Shown here piece after piece: positions 18,725-27,348 of a stretch of DNA of 53,446 nt. Below the pieces are notes generated by a model. It ran no database searches, was not told where the DNA came from, and was given only the letters and a program-made list of their open reading frames with translations. Origin of the DNA: Pedobacter glucosidilyticus (lineage in GTDB: Bacteria; Bacteroidota; Bacteroidia; Sphingobacteriales; Sphingobacteriaceae). Position numbers and translations under genes: made by a program. Where the stretch lies: the NCBI RefSeq assembly GCF_002483235.1, contig NZ_DLHN01000016.1, positions 1-53,446 of the forward strand. The letters run 5' to 3'. Position 1 is the stretch's first letter, and the number at the start of each line of letters is the position of its first letter.

Positions 18725-19892
18725 TTTTTGGTTTTAAATCATTTTCATAATCTGTAATAATGGTATGTATAAGCGGATAATAATATTCCCAGAAGAAACT
18801 TACCCTTTCAGAAGCGATACTTCTATCATAAAATAGCTTTCTAAAAAAGTGTATACCTTTAAAGCTAGAGGCATTTAAAGCAATAGGATTATCAGCAAAG
18901 TCGCCAGCAAAATAAAAGAATTTATAATCATCCCTATAATGCTCTATAACGGCCGGAAATTGTGGAGGAATATTGTTGCTTTCTAAAATCGCTCGGCCTT
19001 TATCATTAACTTTAATATCATAAAAAGAAATGATACGATTGTTCCTCGAAGTTTTTACAATATCAAACCAGAATGGATATTTCATGGTGATGGGGATATT
19101 GTATTTTTCTCTATCCTCTTTAGCGGTTAAAATATAGGGTACTTCAGCATCCAGATGTTCTATATTTTCAAGAATTACAATTTTATCGCTCTCATTAACA
19201 AAAGCTATCCCAGATTTTAAATATGGCCATTGCTGATGATTTTGATTTTTATAATTTTCGATAAGCCATCTGGGTAGTTCTTTATTCTTATTGGTGTCTA
19301 AAGAATCAAAATATCTGCCTACCCATCCAGTCCATTGTATCTGAAATTCTTTCTCAAAAGCCTGCCTCAGATATTTTGGTGTAGGTGTACCAATGGTATT
19401 AAATTCGGTAAGAATAAGTTTTTTACGTTTTTTCATCTTTTTTAAAAACGCCATATCCTCTTTAGCAAGTCCGCCATAAATCAATTTAGAGCGCTCTGTG
19501 CTGGCTAAAAGCTCTTTCCATTCCTTTAAATAAATGCCATAGGTATCTGTTACATAAGCAAGGTCACTATCGTCTGCCAATTGCTCTAGTTGCTTATCAT
19601 CAAATCTTTCTAATCCTTTTAAGGTATATTCCTGATTGGGTTTTGGAAAAAAGCCAAAATAATCATTCCCAACGGTATAGAGTTTTTCTGATGTTTTGGA
19701 GTACTTGTTATACCTCAGGAACCAGGTTAATGAAGCGTGTTCTTGTCCTTTTTTATTCAGTACTGTTTTATCAACAATGGCAATAACAAGTTTTGTTTTG
19801 GGCCAAAAAACCCAAGTTAAATACATCCATAAAGGTGTTAAAATAATGATAAAAAACAGAATAGAGTTAAGTTTAAATTTCCTTTTTCCCAT
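18711..19892 (-). CDS. Membrane-anchored protein of unknown function in the polymer cluster
   Basis: 393 residues that I do not recognise. One N-terminal transmembrane segment (about 10-30, ILFFIIILTPLWMYLTWVFW) is followed by an extracytoplasmic domain with several tryptophan-rich motifs: DDSDLAYVTDTYGIY, EFNTIGTPTPKYLR, WTGWVGRYFDSLD, MKYPFWFDIV, FYFAGDFAD. The TDTYG and GDFAD motifs and the ordered fold could belong to a glycan-binding or amidotransferase/hydrolase-like domain, but no catalytic signature is clear. The gene starts two bases after the YaiO-like gene stops, so the two are translated together; it probably acts on the polymer in the periplasm (inference). Confidence 0.75.
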   Translation of the reverse strand: MGKRKFKLNSILFFIIILTPLWMYLTWVFWPKTKLVIAIVDKTVLNKKGQEHASLTWFLRYNKYSKTSEKLYTVGNDYFGFFPKPNQEYTLKGLERFDDKQLEQLADDSDLAYVTDTYGIYLKEWKELLASTERSKLIYGGLAKEDMAFLKKMKKRKKLILTEFNTIGTPTPKYLRQAFEKEFQIQWTGWVGRYFDSLDTNKNKELPRWLIENYKNQNHQQWPYLKSGIAFVNESDKIVILENIEHLDAEVPYILTAKEDREKYNIPITMKYPFWFDIVKTSRNNRIISFYDIKVNDKGRAILESNNIPPQFPAVIEHYRDDYKFFYFAGDFADNPIALNASSFKGIHFFRKLFYDRSIASERVSFFWEYYYPLIHTIITDYENDLKPKTTSR

Positions 19893-19894
19893 GC

Positions 19895-21640
19895 TTAAAA
19901 CCTTCTGCTATAGCCAATACCAAAACTAAACTGATTTCCCCAGGTATCTGTACTGTACTCTTCATTAACCCAACTGATATCCAAACCTAGCATGTGTTTT
20001 CTTTTTAAAACCCTGTTATAACTGATAGCAGCTTTATAGGATTTTAAATTGGCAAAACTATTAATAAAAAGTACTCTTACGGGGTCATCAGGAGATACAC
20101 CAGTTCCAGCAGCAATATTTAAGAAATCATCCATATCATCAGAAAAAAATAATCTGGCTGATGCCGTGAAAGAGTATGACCAAGCGGTTTCTCCGGGTGA
20201 TATGAAGGAGCGGATGTTGTAAAAATTATTTCCCAGGTATTTACCAATAGCACCGGTAAATAAAAACGTATTTTCAGAAAATCTTAAATATCTAAATCCG
20301 ATTTCTGCTTCATAGCTTTTAGGTAAAGAAGCAAATAAAGAATAACCAGCCCTAAAACGCGGGAAAATAGGAGATTCAGAAATGGCAATGCCTATATATT
20401 GGTAACCTACGTTTTTTAAAGATGGATAGGCTTCTATTTCGCCTTGTAAGCCTTCAGAATCAAAGCGGTTGGCATAGTAAAATCGGGTATTTACTCTACC
20501 TAATTTTTTTGACCTGTAACCATAACTTATGGTTGCAAAATGCCAGGGTTCATCAAAACGTTTATCAAAATCAACATATTCATAACTTATACCTATTCTG
20601 TTTCTTAGGTTGGTAAGCTTTAAATCATCTAAATAAGCTCTGGCAAGACTATCTTTTAAGATACTGGGGTTGCTTTCCAGAAAATCTATAGCGTCAAATG
20701 GTTTAAATTGAGCATTAAAAACTTTTGCTTTTCTGATATAAAATAAAGCCGTATCCGGATGATAATTTATGCCCAGTTCAGCAGTTTTTAGGGCTAGGTC
20801 ATACCTGTCTGCCCAATAATCAGCATCGTAGATACCACTTAAAGCATCTATATCATCATATTGCTTTAATAAAACTTTCTGAAATTCGTTTTTAGCACTA
20901 TCTGTTTGATCACTAAAGGTATACAGCCTGCCCAATAAAATTCTTAAATCTTTATAATCAGGACTTTGCTTAACGGCTTGTTTCATGTAAGCAATAGCTT
21001 TGGGATAATTATTATTGGTATAAGCTTCCTTTTTAGCCAAAATCATTAAAGAATCAGAACTTAGCGTAACCGGATTATCCCAAACCTTCTTTCTTTCTTG
21101 ATAAGCCAATGCTGCACTTTGAACAAAAACCTTGTCAGATTTAAATCTGTCTTGGATATCATTATTGAGTTTACTAGATGCAGCAATATCATTTTCTAGC
21201 AGTAATGCTTTTAGTTTTTTAAGGTAGAAAGAGCTTGAATCCGGATAGAACTGTATACCCATGTCTGCGGCTTTAACTGCTTGCTTATAAAAATTATTCC
21301 AGTAATACAGATCGTAAAGCCCGTTAATAGCATCTAAATGATTAGGTTCTTGTTTTAAAACCATATCATAAGCCATTTGAGCACTATCTATTTGGTCAGA
21401 AAACGTGTAAATTCTCCCCAATAATGCTCTTACATCGGTATAAGTGGGACTTTTTATCAGCGCTTTTTTTAATAATGTGATAGCTGCCGGATAATTATTA
21501 TGAGTATAGGCCTCCTTTTTTGCCAATACCATTAAAGAATCGGAACTCAAATCTTCCTGAGCAACCGTAATTTTAACATGTATAAAAAGGAATAGAGCGA
21601 GTAAAACAAGATTTTTAATGATTTTAGGCAATAGTTGCAT
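19895..21640 (-). CDS. TPR protein with C-terminal YaiO-type outer-membrane β-barrel
   Basis: 581 residues. Signal peptide to about residue 27; TPR helices to about residue 340; then a YaiO-family barrel (RIGISYEYVDFDKRF, WHFATISYGYRSKKLGRVN, FRAGYSLFASLPKSYEAEIG, ending FSFGIGYSRRF). A TPR-barrel fusion is the architecture of exopolysaccharide exporters such as PgaA and BcsC. The TPR part is a tandem duplication: residues about 31-140 and 193-300 share SSDSLM[VI]LAKKEAYT, LLGR[IL]YTFSDQ and GI[QN][FY][YH]PD. It pairs with the synthase at 14212 as the likely export pore (inference); the E. coli yaiP-yaiO neighbourhood is the precedent. Confidence 0.87.
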   Translation of the reverse strand: MQLLPKIIKNLVLLALFLFIHVKITVAQEDLSSDSLMVLAKKEAYTHNNYPAAITLLKKALIKSPTYTDVRALLGRIYTFSDQIDSAQMAYDMVLKQEPNHLDAINGLYDLYYWNNFYKQAVKAADMGIQFYPDSSSFYLKKLKALLLENDIAASSKLNNDIQDRFKSDKVFVQSAALAYQERKKVWDNPVTLSSDSLMILAKKEAYTNNNYPKAIAYMKQAVKQSPDYKDLRILLGRLYTFSDQTDSAKNEFQKVLLKQYDDIDALSGIYDADYWADRYDLALKTAELGINYHPDTALFYIRKAKVFNAQFKPFDAIDFLESNPSILKDSLARAYLDDLKLTNLRNRIGISYEYVDFDKRFDEPWHFATISYGYRSKKLGRVNTRFYYANRFDSEGLQGEIEAYPSLKNVGYQYIGIAISESPIFPRFRAGYSLFASLPKSYEAEIGFRYLRFSENTFLFTGAIGKYLGNNFYNIRSFISPGETAWSYSFTASARLFFSDDMDDFLNIAAGTGVSPDDPVRVLFINSFANLKSYKAAISYNRVLKRKHMLGLDISWVNEEYSTDTWGNQFSFGIGYSRRF

Positions 21641-21764
21641 TTTAAAAAAGCTGATTTCTAGTATAAATATTATTCAAATGCTGTTCCATATAATTCTCTT
21701 ATTTATAATGATTCTAATTATATTAACATTCTTGATATAATTATACGTAAAACTTAGGGTTTTG

Positions 21765-21772
21765 TATTTTTG
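21765..21772 (+). promoter_or_regulatory. Candidate -7 element upstream of ccmE
   Basis: TATTTTTG matches TAnnTTTG, about 90 bases before the ccmE start. The TTG upstream (21732) is 30 bases away, too far for a normal -33 element, so this is a half-match. Confidence 0.35.
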
Positions 21773-21862
21773 TAGAGATAATATAAAAAATAAATTTTAT
21801 ATACCCTATTAAACAAGCAAAATATTTCAAAGCTTCTGGTTGTATAACAAATAAATAAAGAG

Positions 21863-22270
21863 ATGAAAAAGAGTTCAATTATTGGGATGATTATAATTGC
21901 AATAGCAATTGGTGTTATCATGAGTACTTATGCTGATAGTAGTACCTATGGTTCATTTGGTGATGCGCAAGAAACTCAAAAAGAATTACATGTTGTAGGT
22001 ACTTTAGTTAAAGAAAAAGAAATGGTTTACAACCCTGAGAAGGATGCAAATTATTTCTCTTTTTACATGCTTGATAATAAAGGAAAAGAATGTAAAGTGG
22101 TATTTAGTGGTTCTAAACCACAAGACTTTGAGCGTTCTGAACAAATTGTTTTAACCGGACAAATGGTTGGCTCTAGTTTCCATGCCAACAAAATTCTGAT
22201 GAAATGCCCTTCTAAATACACAGAAGATCAAGTAGAGGTTGTAGAAGTTAGTGCACAAGCTAAAATTTAA
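21863..22270 (+). CDS. ccmE: Cytochrome c maturation heme chaperone CcmE, CXXXY type
   Basis: 135 residues. One N-terminal membrane anchor (about 5-22) precedes a small OB-fold domain (LHVVGTLVKEKEM, FSFYMLDNKGKECKVVFSG, IVLTGQMVGSSFHANKILMKCPSKY). CcmE carries heme from CcmC to CcmF in the periplasm. The usual heme-binding motif is HXXXY; here the position is Cys115 in C-P-S-K-Y119, the CXXXY variant known from a minority of CcmE proteins, for example in Desulfovibrio. It sits nine bases before ccmF, so they are one operon. ccmA, ccmB and ccmC are not in the window. Confidence 0.9.
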   Translation: MKKSSIIGMIIIAIAIGVIMSTYADSSTYGSFGDAQETQKELHVVGTLVKEKEMVYNPEKDANYFSFYMLDNKGKECKVVFSGSKPQDFERSEQIVLTGQMVGSSFHANKILMKCPSKYTEDQVEVVEVSAQAKI

Positions 22271-22279
22271 AAATTTTTA

Positions 22280-24724
22280 ATGGATATACAATTTGCAGGT
22301 GAACACCTGTTGCCGGGCAAGCTCGGCCAGTTCTTTATTATACTTTCTTTTGGTACATCTTTATTATCCTTAATTGCTTATTACATGGCAACGGTTAATA
22401 AAGATAAAAGCGATTTATCTTGGTCTAAAATTGCCAGATATAGCTTTTTTATCAACGTCGTAGCTATCATAGGTATAGGTTCTTGTTTATTCTATATCAT
22501 TTATAACCACATGTTTGAGTACCACTACGCATGGGCTCATTCATCTACCAAACTTCCTGTTTATTATATCATTTCTAGTTTCTGGGAAGGCCAGGAGGGT
22601 AGTTTCTGGTTATGGGCATTTTGGCAAGCTGTTTTAGGCTTAATCCTAATTAAATATGCCAAAACATGGGAAAACGGTGTCATGACGGTGATGGCATTGT
22701 CTCAGTTATTTCTATGTTCTATGCTGTTAGGTGTAGAAGTTCTAGGGGTTAAAATAGGTTCTTCTCCGTTTATACTTTTAAGAGATGCCATGGAAGCACC
22801 AATTTTTTCCAGAGCAGATTACCTTTCTCTCATTCCCGATGGAAATGGCTTAAACCCTTTACTGCAGAATTATTGGATGGTTATACACCCTCCAACCTTG
22901 TTTTTGGGTTTTGCTTCCATGATTGTGCCTTTTGCTTATGGTATAGCAGGTATTTGGGAGAAAAGATACCAAGAATGGGTTAAACCTGCATTGCCTTGGT
23001 CTTTATTTGCAGTGATGATATTAGGTACAGGTATCATTATGGGTTCTTTCTGGGCTTATGAAGCTTTAAACTTTGGTGGTTTTTGGGCTTGGGATCCAGT
23101 AGAAAACGCCTCTATTATTCCGTGGTTAACCTTAATTGCTGGTGTACACGTATTGATAGCATATAAAAACTCTGGACATAGCTATTTTACCGCTCTTTTC
23201 TTAATTTTCATCAGCTTTGTATTGGTATTATATGCTTCTTTTTTAACCAGAAGTGGTATTTTAGGAGATACATCTGTACATGCCTTTACCTCTATGGGGA
23301 TGGATATTCAGTTATTAATATATCTGGGCGTGTTCTTTATCATTCCAACCATATTAATTGTAAAGCATTGGAAAAATTTCCCTATCACCAAAAAAGATGA
23401 GGATACTTATTCCAGAGAGTTTTGGTTGTTTATAGGAGCTATAACATTATCTGTATCCTGTATTCAGATAATAGCCACAACATCAATACCTGTATTTAAT
23501 GCTATTTTTGGTACAGAGGTAGCACCTCCAACAGATGTTATCCAACACTACAATAAATGGCAAATTGCTTTTGCTGTGGCTGTAGCCGTAATTTCGGCGT
23601 TCTCACAGTTTTTAAAATATAAAAAGACAGATGTACGCAAGTTTTACATCAGCATAGCCGTTTCTTTTGTGGTTTCCTTATTGCTCACTGCAGTTTTGGT
23701 TTACTTAACTCAAGTATATACCAATTTCATGTACATCGTATTAACGTGGGCCTCAGTATTTGCAATTTTGTGTAACGCAAAAATTTTGGGCGAAGCTTTT
23801 AAAGGAAAATGGAAACTTTCTGGTTCTGCAGTTGCGCATATAGGTTTTGCATTGTTATTGATAGGTGCTTTAGTTGCTGCGGCTACCAATAAAGTAATTT
23901 CTATCAACAATACCAGCATAGGTTTTGGCGAGGAGTTTGCAAAAAACAACAATCCAAGAGAAAATATCATCCTTTATAAAAATGATCCTGTTGTTATGGA
24001 TAGGTATACAGTTACTTATCTGGGCGATTCAACATCAGGCGTTAATACCTATTATAAAGTAAATTATAAAGCTTTTGATGATGATGGTAAGGTTAAAGAA
24101 AACTTTAATTTATACCCTAATGCGCAACAAAATGCTAAAATGAGGCAAATTATTGCTTCGCCAGATACCAAGCATTATTTGTTACATGATGTTTACACCC
24201 ACGTAAGTAGTGTGCCTTTGAAAGAAGAGGAACATGTGCATGATGAACATACAGACCATTCTGAAGATGAGCACTACGAAGAACCTGTACCTCATGAAGT
24301 TTCTATTGGAGATACCGTAAGATTTAGAGAGGGGATGATTATTGTGCGAGGTGTTAACAAAAATGCCGAAATAGAGAATATCGCTTTAACTAAAAACGAT
24401 GTTGCTATTGGCTTACAGTTAGATGTTATCACAGAAAGTAGTACCTACAAATCAGAACCTATATTCCTGATTAAAGGTAATGCTAAAGTAGATTTTGGCA
24501 AAAAAGTAGATGAAGCTGGCTTAAAGCTACGTTTTACCAATATCATGCCCGAAAAAGATAAATTAGAGCTTACCGTTTATCAGAAACCAAAACAAGATAA
24601 AAAAGATTGGATTGTGATGAAAGCCATCATGTTCCCTTACATCAATTTATTTTGGGGAGGTACCATCATCATGGTTATTGGCTTTATACTTTCTATCTTT
24701 AGAAGGCAAAAAGAATTGAAATAA
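22280..24724 (+). CDS. ccmF: Cytochrome c heme lyase subunit CcmF
   Basis: 814 residues with many transmembrane helices. The heme-binding WWD-type signature appears as FWAWDPVENASIIPWL (about residues 270-285), and flanking His residues (NYWMVIHPPTLFLGF, AGVHVLIAY) fit the heme-ligand positions. The family attaches heme from CcmE to CXXCH of apocytochromes outside the membrane. Unusually, an extracytoplasmic loop at about residues 652-675 is rich in His and acidic residues (EEHVHDEHTDHSEDEHYEE), a likely metal-binding insertion. The domain between the last helices is long, as in other Bacteroidota CcmF. The next gene begins two bases after the stop. Confidence 0.95.
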   Translation: MDIQFAGEHLLPGKLGQFFIILSFGTSLLSLIAYYMATVNKDKSDLSWSKIARYSFFINVVAIIGIGSCLFYIIYNHMFEYHYAWAHSSTKLPVYYIISSFWEGQEGSFWLWAFWQAVLGLILIKYAKTWENGVMTVMALSQLFLCSMLLGVEVLGVKIGSSPFILLRDAMEAPIFSRADYLSLIPDGNGLNPLLQNYWMVIHPPTLFLGFASMIVPFAYGIAGIWEKRYQEWVKPALPWSLFAVMILGTGIIMGSFWAYEALNFGGFWAWDPVENASIIPWLTLIAGVHVLIAYKNSGHSYFTALFLIFISFVLVLYASFLTRSGILGDTSVHAFTSMGMDIQLLIYLGVFFIIPTILIVKHWKNFPITKKDEDTYSREFWLFIGAITLSVSCIQIIATTSIPVFNAIFGTEVAPPTDVIQHYNKWQIAFAVAVAVISAFSQFLKYKKTDVRKFYISIAVSFVVSLLLTAVLVYLTQVYTNFMYIVLTWASVFAILCNAKILGEAFKGKWKLSGSAVAHIGFALLLIGALVAAATNKVISINNTSIGFGEEFAKNNNPRENIILYKNDPVVMDRYTVTYLGDSTSGVNTYYKVNYKAFDDDGKVKENFNLYPNAQQNAKMRQIIASPDTKHYLLHDVYTHVSSVPLKEEEHVHDEHTDHSEDEHYEEPVPHEVSIGDTVRFREGMIIVRGVNKNAEIENIALTKNDVAIGLQLDVITESSTYKSEPIFLIKGNAKVDFGKKVDEAGLKLRFTNIMPEKDKLELTVYQKPKQDKKDWIVMKAIMFPYINLFWGGTIIMVIGFILSIFRRQKELK

Positions 24725-24725
24725 A

Positions 24726-25514
24726 ATGAATATTGCTGTTTTAGGAGCAGGAAATATAGCCTGGCATTTATCAAAAGCTTTGATACATGCCGGGCATCCC
24801 GTAAAACAAATCTGGAATAGAACAGCCGAAAAAGCAGTAGCTCTGGCCCTAGAAATAGGTGCCGATTCTATCACCCATTTAAATCAAATTGATGCTGATA
24901 TTGATTTAATCATTATTGCGGTAAGTGATGAGGCTATTACCTCTGTAGCTAAAGAATTACAGCTATTGCCTCAACAATTATTGGTACATACATCCGGATC
25001 AACCGCTTTAAATGTGCTATTGCCATATACCCAAAAAGCTGGGGTACTTTATCCTTTACAAACATTCTCTAAAGCTGTTCAAATAGATTTCTCTCAAATA
25101 CCGATAGCAATTGAGGCTTTTGATGAAAGCAGTACACAAGTTTTATTTAATTTGGCCAAGGCTTTATCTACTAAAACTTATTACATCAACACTCAACAAA
25201 GGTTAATGTTACATACAGCAGCAGTATTTGCCTGTAACTTTACCAACCACTTTTATACCATTGCACAAACATTAATGCAGCAATCTGGTCTTGATTTTAA
25301 TTTGATAAGACCATTAATACAAGAAACGGCAGCCAAGGTGCAGCAAATATTGCCATCAGAAGCACAAACGGGTCCGGCAAAAAGAAACGACCAGCTAACC
25401 ATCCAAAAGCATTTGGAATTGTTGCAAACTCATACAGCATGGAAATTGCTGTATCAGCAAATAAGTCAAGACATAGTCAAAATGTATGCAAAAGACACGT
25501 CTTCGCTTAAATAA
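24726..25514 (+). CDS. Rossmann-fold/DUF2520 protein
   Basis: 262 residues. The N-terminal NAD(P)-binding Rossmann domain has MNIAVLGAGNIAWHLSKAL and the HTSGSTALNVL segment; the C-terminal helical DUF2520 half includes LHTAAVFACNFTNHFYTIAQ and the GPAKRNDQLTIQKHLELL tail. The layout resembles pyrroline-5-carboxylate or ketopantoate reductases, but the substrate of this family is not established. It is full length and tightly coupled to ccmF (2-base gap). Confidence 0.88.
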   Translation: MNIAVLGAGNIAWHLSKALIHAGHPVKQIWNRTAEKAVALALEIGADSITHLNQIDADIDLIIIAVSDEAITSVAKELQLLPQQLLVHTSGSTALNVLLPYTQKAGVLYPLQTFSKAVQIDFSQIPIAIEAFDESSTQVLFNLAKALSTKTYYINTQQRLMLHTAAVFACNFTNHFYTIAQTLMQQSGLDFNLIRPLIQETAAKVQQILPSEAQTGPAKRNDQLTIQKHLELLQTHTAWKLLYQQISQDIVKMYAKDTSSLK

Positions 25515-25519
25515 ATTAT

Positions 25520-25527
25520 TACTTTTG
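25520..25527 (+). promoter_or_regulatory. Candidate -7 element for the ferredoxin-iscX-kdsC run
   Basis: TACTTTTG matches TAnnTTTG and lies seven bases before the ferredoxin ATG, so any transcript from it would be nearly leaderless. No clear -33 TTG is seen. Confidence 0.3.
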
Positions 25528-25534
25528 CCAAGGC

Positions 25535-25867
25535 ATGAATATTTACAAGATTAAAATAAATTTCGAGGAAAAAGGTTTAGAGCCAAAAGAGCTGGCCATT
25601 GCAGAAGGAGAATCAGTCTTAGACGTTTGTCTGGATAATGGGATAGAGCTACAACACAATTGTGGTGGTGTTTGCGGTTGCAGTACCTGCCATGTGTATG
25701 TAAACAAAGGCGAAGACCATATTCAGGAAATATCAGATAAAGAAGAAGATTTTATTGATAGGGCTGTAAACCCCAGGATAAACTCCAGACTAGGTTGCCA
25801 GTGTGTAATGATAGACGGAGATATAGAAATTACAATTCCAGACCAATCTCAATTCTTAGGTCATTAA
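25535..25867 (+). CDS. fdx: ISC-type [2Fe-2S] ferredoxin
   Basis: 110 residues. Cluster ligands follow the pattern C43-x5-C49-x2-C52 and C88 (HNCGGVCGCSTC and RLGCQC), the spacing of E. coli Fdx, with additional Cys at 47 and 90. This adrenodoxin-like protein donates electrons in iron-sulfur cluster assembly. The next gene is iscX, as in the E. coli isc operon, which supports the assignment; no iscS, iscU, hscA or hscB gene is nearby. Confidence 0.93.
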   Translation: MNIYKIKINFEEKGLEPKELAIAEGESVLDVCLDNGIELQHNCGGVCGCSTCHVYVNKGEDHIQEISDKEEDFIDRAVNPRINSRLGCQCVMIDGDIEITIPDQSQFLGH

Positions 25868-25879
25868 ATATAATTATAC

Positions 25880-26122
25880 ATGAATAACGATAAATACGCT
25901 TTACCCATTCATTGGAATGACTATGAAGATATTGCCATGGGACTTTACGAAAAGTTTGGCGATGAATTTGGCGAATCTAAAATATACCGCATACGCTTTA
26001 CAGACTTAATGAATTGGGTATTAGAATTACCTAGTTTTGCAGGCACTAAAGAAGAGTGTAATGAAGGGCATTTAGAGCAAATCCAATCTGCCTGGGTATA
26101 CGAGTGGAGAGACAACCAATAA
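25880..26122 (+). CDS. iscX: Iron-sulfur assembly protein IscX
   Basis: 80 residues. It matches the IscX/YfhJ family: IHWNDYEDIAMGLYEKFGDEFGESK, then the core IRFTDLMNWVLELPSFAG, and the end HLEQIQSAWVYEWRD. IscX is a small acidic adaptor that binds IscS and iron and tunes cluster assembly. It lies 12 bases after fdx in the order known from isc operons. It is somewhat longer than the E. coli protein (66 residues). Confidence 0.9.
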   Translation: MNNDKYALPIHWNDYEDIAMGLYEKFGDEFGESKIYRIRFTDLMNWVLELPSFAGTKEECNEGHLEQIQSAWVYEWRDNQ

Positions 26123-26137
26123 GTCTTCTAAATACCC

Positions 26138-26668
26138 ATGCTAGATAAACTTAAAAACATAAACACATTCATTTTTGATGTTGATGGTGTTTTAACCAAT
26201 GGCCATGTTTTGGTAACAGAAAGCGGCGAGCAGTTAAGGCAATTTAACATCAAAGATGGTTATGCCTTGCAATTGGCTGTAAAGAAAGGTTATCGTATCA
26301 TTGTTATTTCTGGTGCTAAATCTAGCGGGGTAGAGAAAAGATTATTAGGTTTAGGTATTAAGCATATATTTTTAGGTGTTTCGGATAAAATGGCTGTTTA
26401 CCATCAACTTATCAAAGAAGAAAAGCTTAAAGCTGATGATTTTCTTTATGTAGGTGATGATATTCCTGACTTAGCGATTATGAAATTAGCACCTCTTGCT
26501 GTTTGCCCTTCTGATGCTGTAGAAGAAATAAAAGAAGCAGCACACTATGTATCTCCAAAAGCTGGTGGTGCTGGTGTTGCCAGAGATATCATAGAAAAGG
26601 TTTTAAAAATTCAGCAAAATTGGTTTGATGCTCAGCCTAGTGCACATGATGGTGCCATCAACAAGTAA
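26138..26668 (+). CDS. kdsC: KdsC-type 3-deoxy-D-manno-octulosonate-8-phosphate phosphatase
   Basis: 176 residues, a cap-less HAD phosphatase. Motif I is FIFDVDGVLTNG (nucleophile Asp and acid/base Asp), then FNIKDGYALQLA, motif II in VISGAKS, and motif IV in YVGDDIPDLAIM. The pattern INxKDGY and the final GGAGVARDIIE are typical of KdsC, which makes free KDO for lipopolysaccharide. The last stretch is slightly extended. It ends in an 11-base overlap with the convergent gene. Confidence 0.9.
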   Translation: MLDKLKNINTFIFDVDGVLTNGHVLVTESGEQLRQFNIKDGYALQLAVKKGYRIIVISGAKSSGVEKRLLGLGIKHIFLGVSDKMAVYHQLIKEEKLKADDFLYVGDDIPDLAIMKLAPLAVCPSDAVEEIKEAAHYVSPKAGGAGVARDIIEKVLKIQQNWFDAQPSAHDGAINK

Positions 26669-27221
26669 TATCTTTTAGTACATCATTCCATCTAAAATTA
26701 CTAAGCCATTTTATATCCTTGCTAGAAGTGTAAAAATTGGGTGTTGCTACAGGTTCAATCACTTTTATATGAGCCAAAATGGTATTTAATACCCTTTTGA
26801 TGCTAATCATACAATTTTCTACACCCGGTTTAAAATACCTGTCTGTTTGATATTTAGGGTCATCAGTAGTTTTTAAACTCATGATAACACTTTCTTCGCT
26901 GCTATCAAACTCGTGGTTAAAAGCTATACTTTCTATCTCTAGCCAAAAGATATTTTTTTGAGAGAAGCAGTTATTCAAAATCTTAATATAATCGCCAACC
27001 TGGGCAGTTCTTTGTACTTCATAACCAAAACGATCATGTAAAATAAATTGCGAATTTAAATTTTGTAAATGATGTTTGCCCCAGTGGTTAACACTTAATA
27101 AACGTTGTCTGCAATCTCTATAAAATTGCCAAATTTGCGAAGCATTATCCATCCTTATAAATGCACTAAACTCTTTTTCATGATGCTTAGCATGTTGTAC
27201 AGGTTGAAATTGGTTTTTCAT
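26658..27221 (-). CDS. Conserved hypothetical protein
   Basis: 187 residues that I do not recognise. The protein is soluble, rich in His, Trp and aromatic residues (QIWQFYRDCRQRLLSVNHWGKHHLQN, YFKPGVENCMISIKRVL, DIKWLSNFRWNDVL) with no signal peptide. The reading frame is well formed and fills the interval between kdsC and maf on the opposite strand, so it is likely real. No function is proposed. Confidence 0.6.
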   Translation of the reverse strand: MKNQFQPVQHAKHHEKEFSAFIRMDNASQIWQFYRDCRQRLLSVNHWGKHHLQNLNSQFILHDRFGYEVQRTAQVGDYIKILNNCFSQKNIFWLEIESIAFNHEFDSSEESVIMSLKTTDDPKYQTDRYFKPGVENCMISIKRVLNTILAHIKVIEPVATPNFYTSSKDIKWLSNFRWNDVLKDITC

Positions 27222-27348
27222 GTCTTAAACGATGATAGGTAAACAAGCAAAGCATCAACATAATTGATACCAAAAAATTAAATTTAAATTAGCACTTTAA
27301 TTTAGGATATTTTTATCTACATAAGAGCTCAAAATTTATTATAAAACC

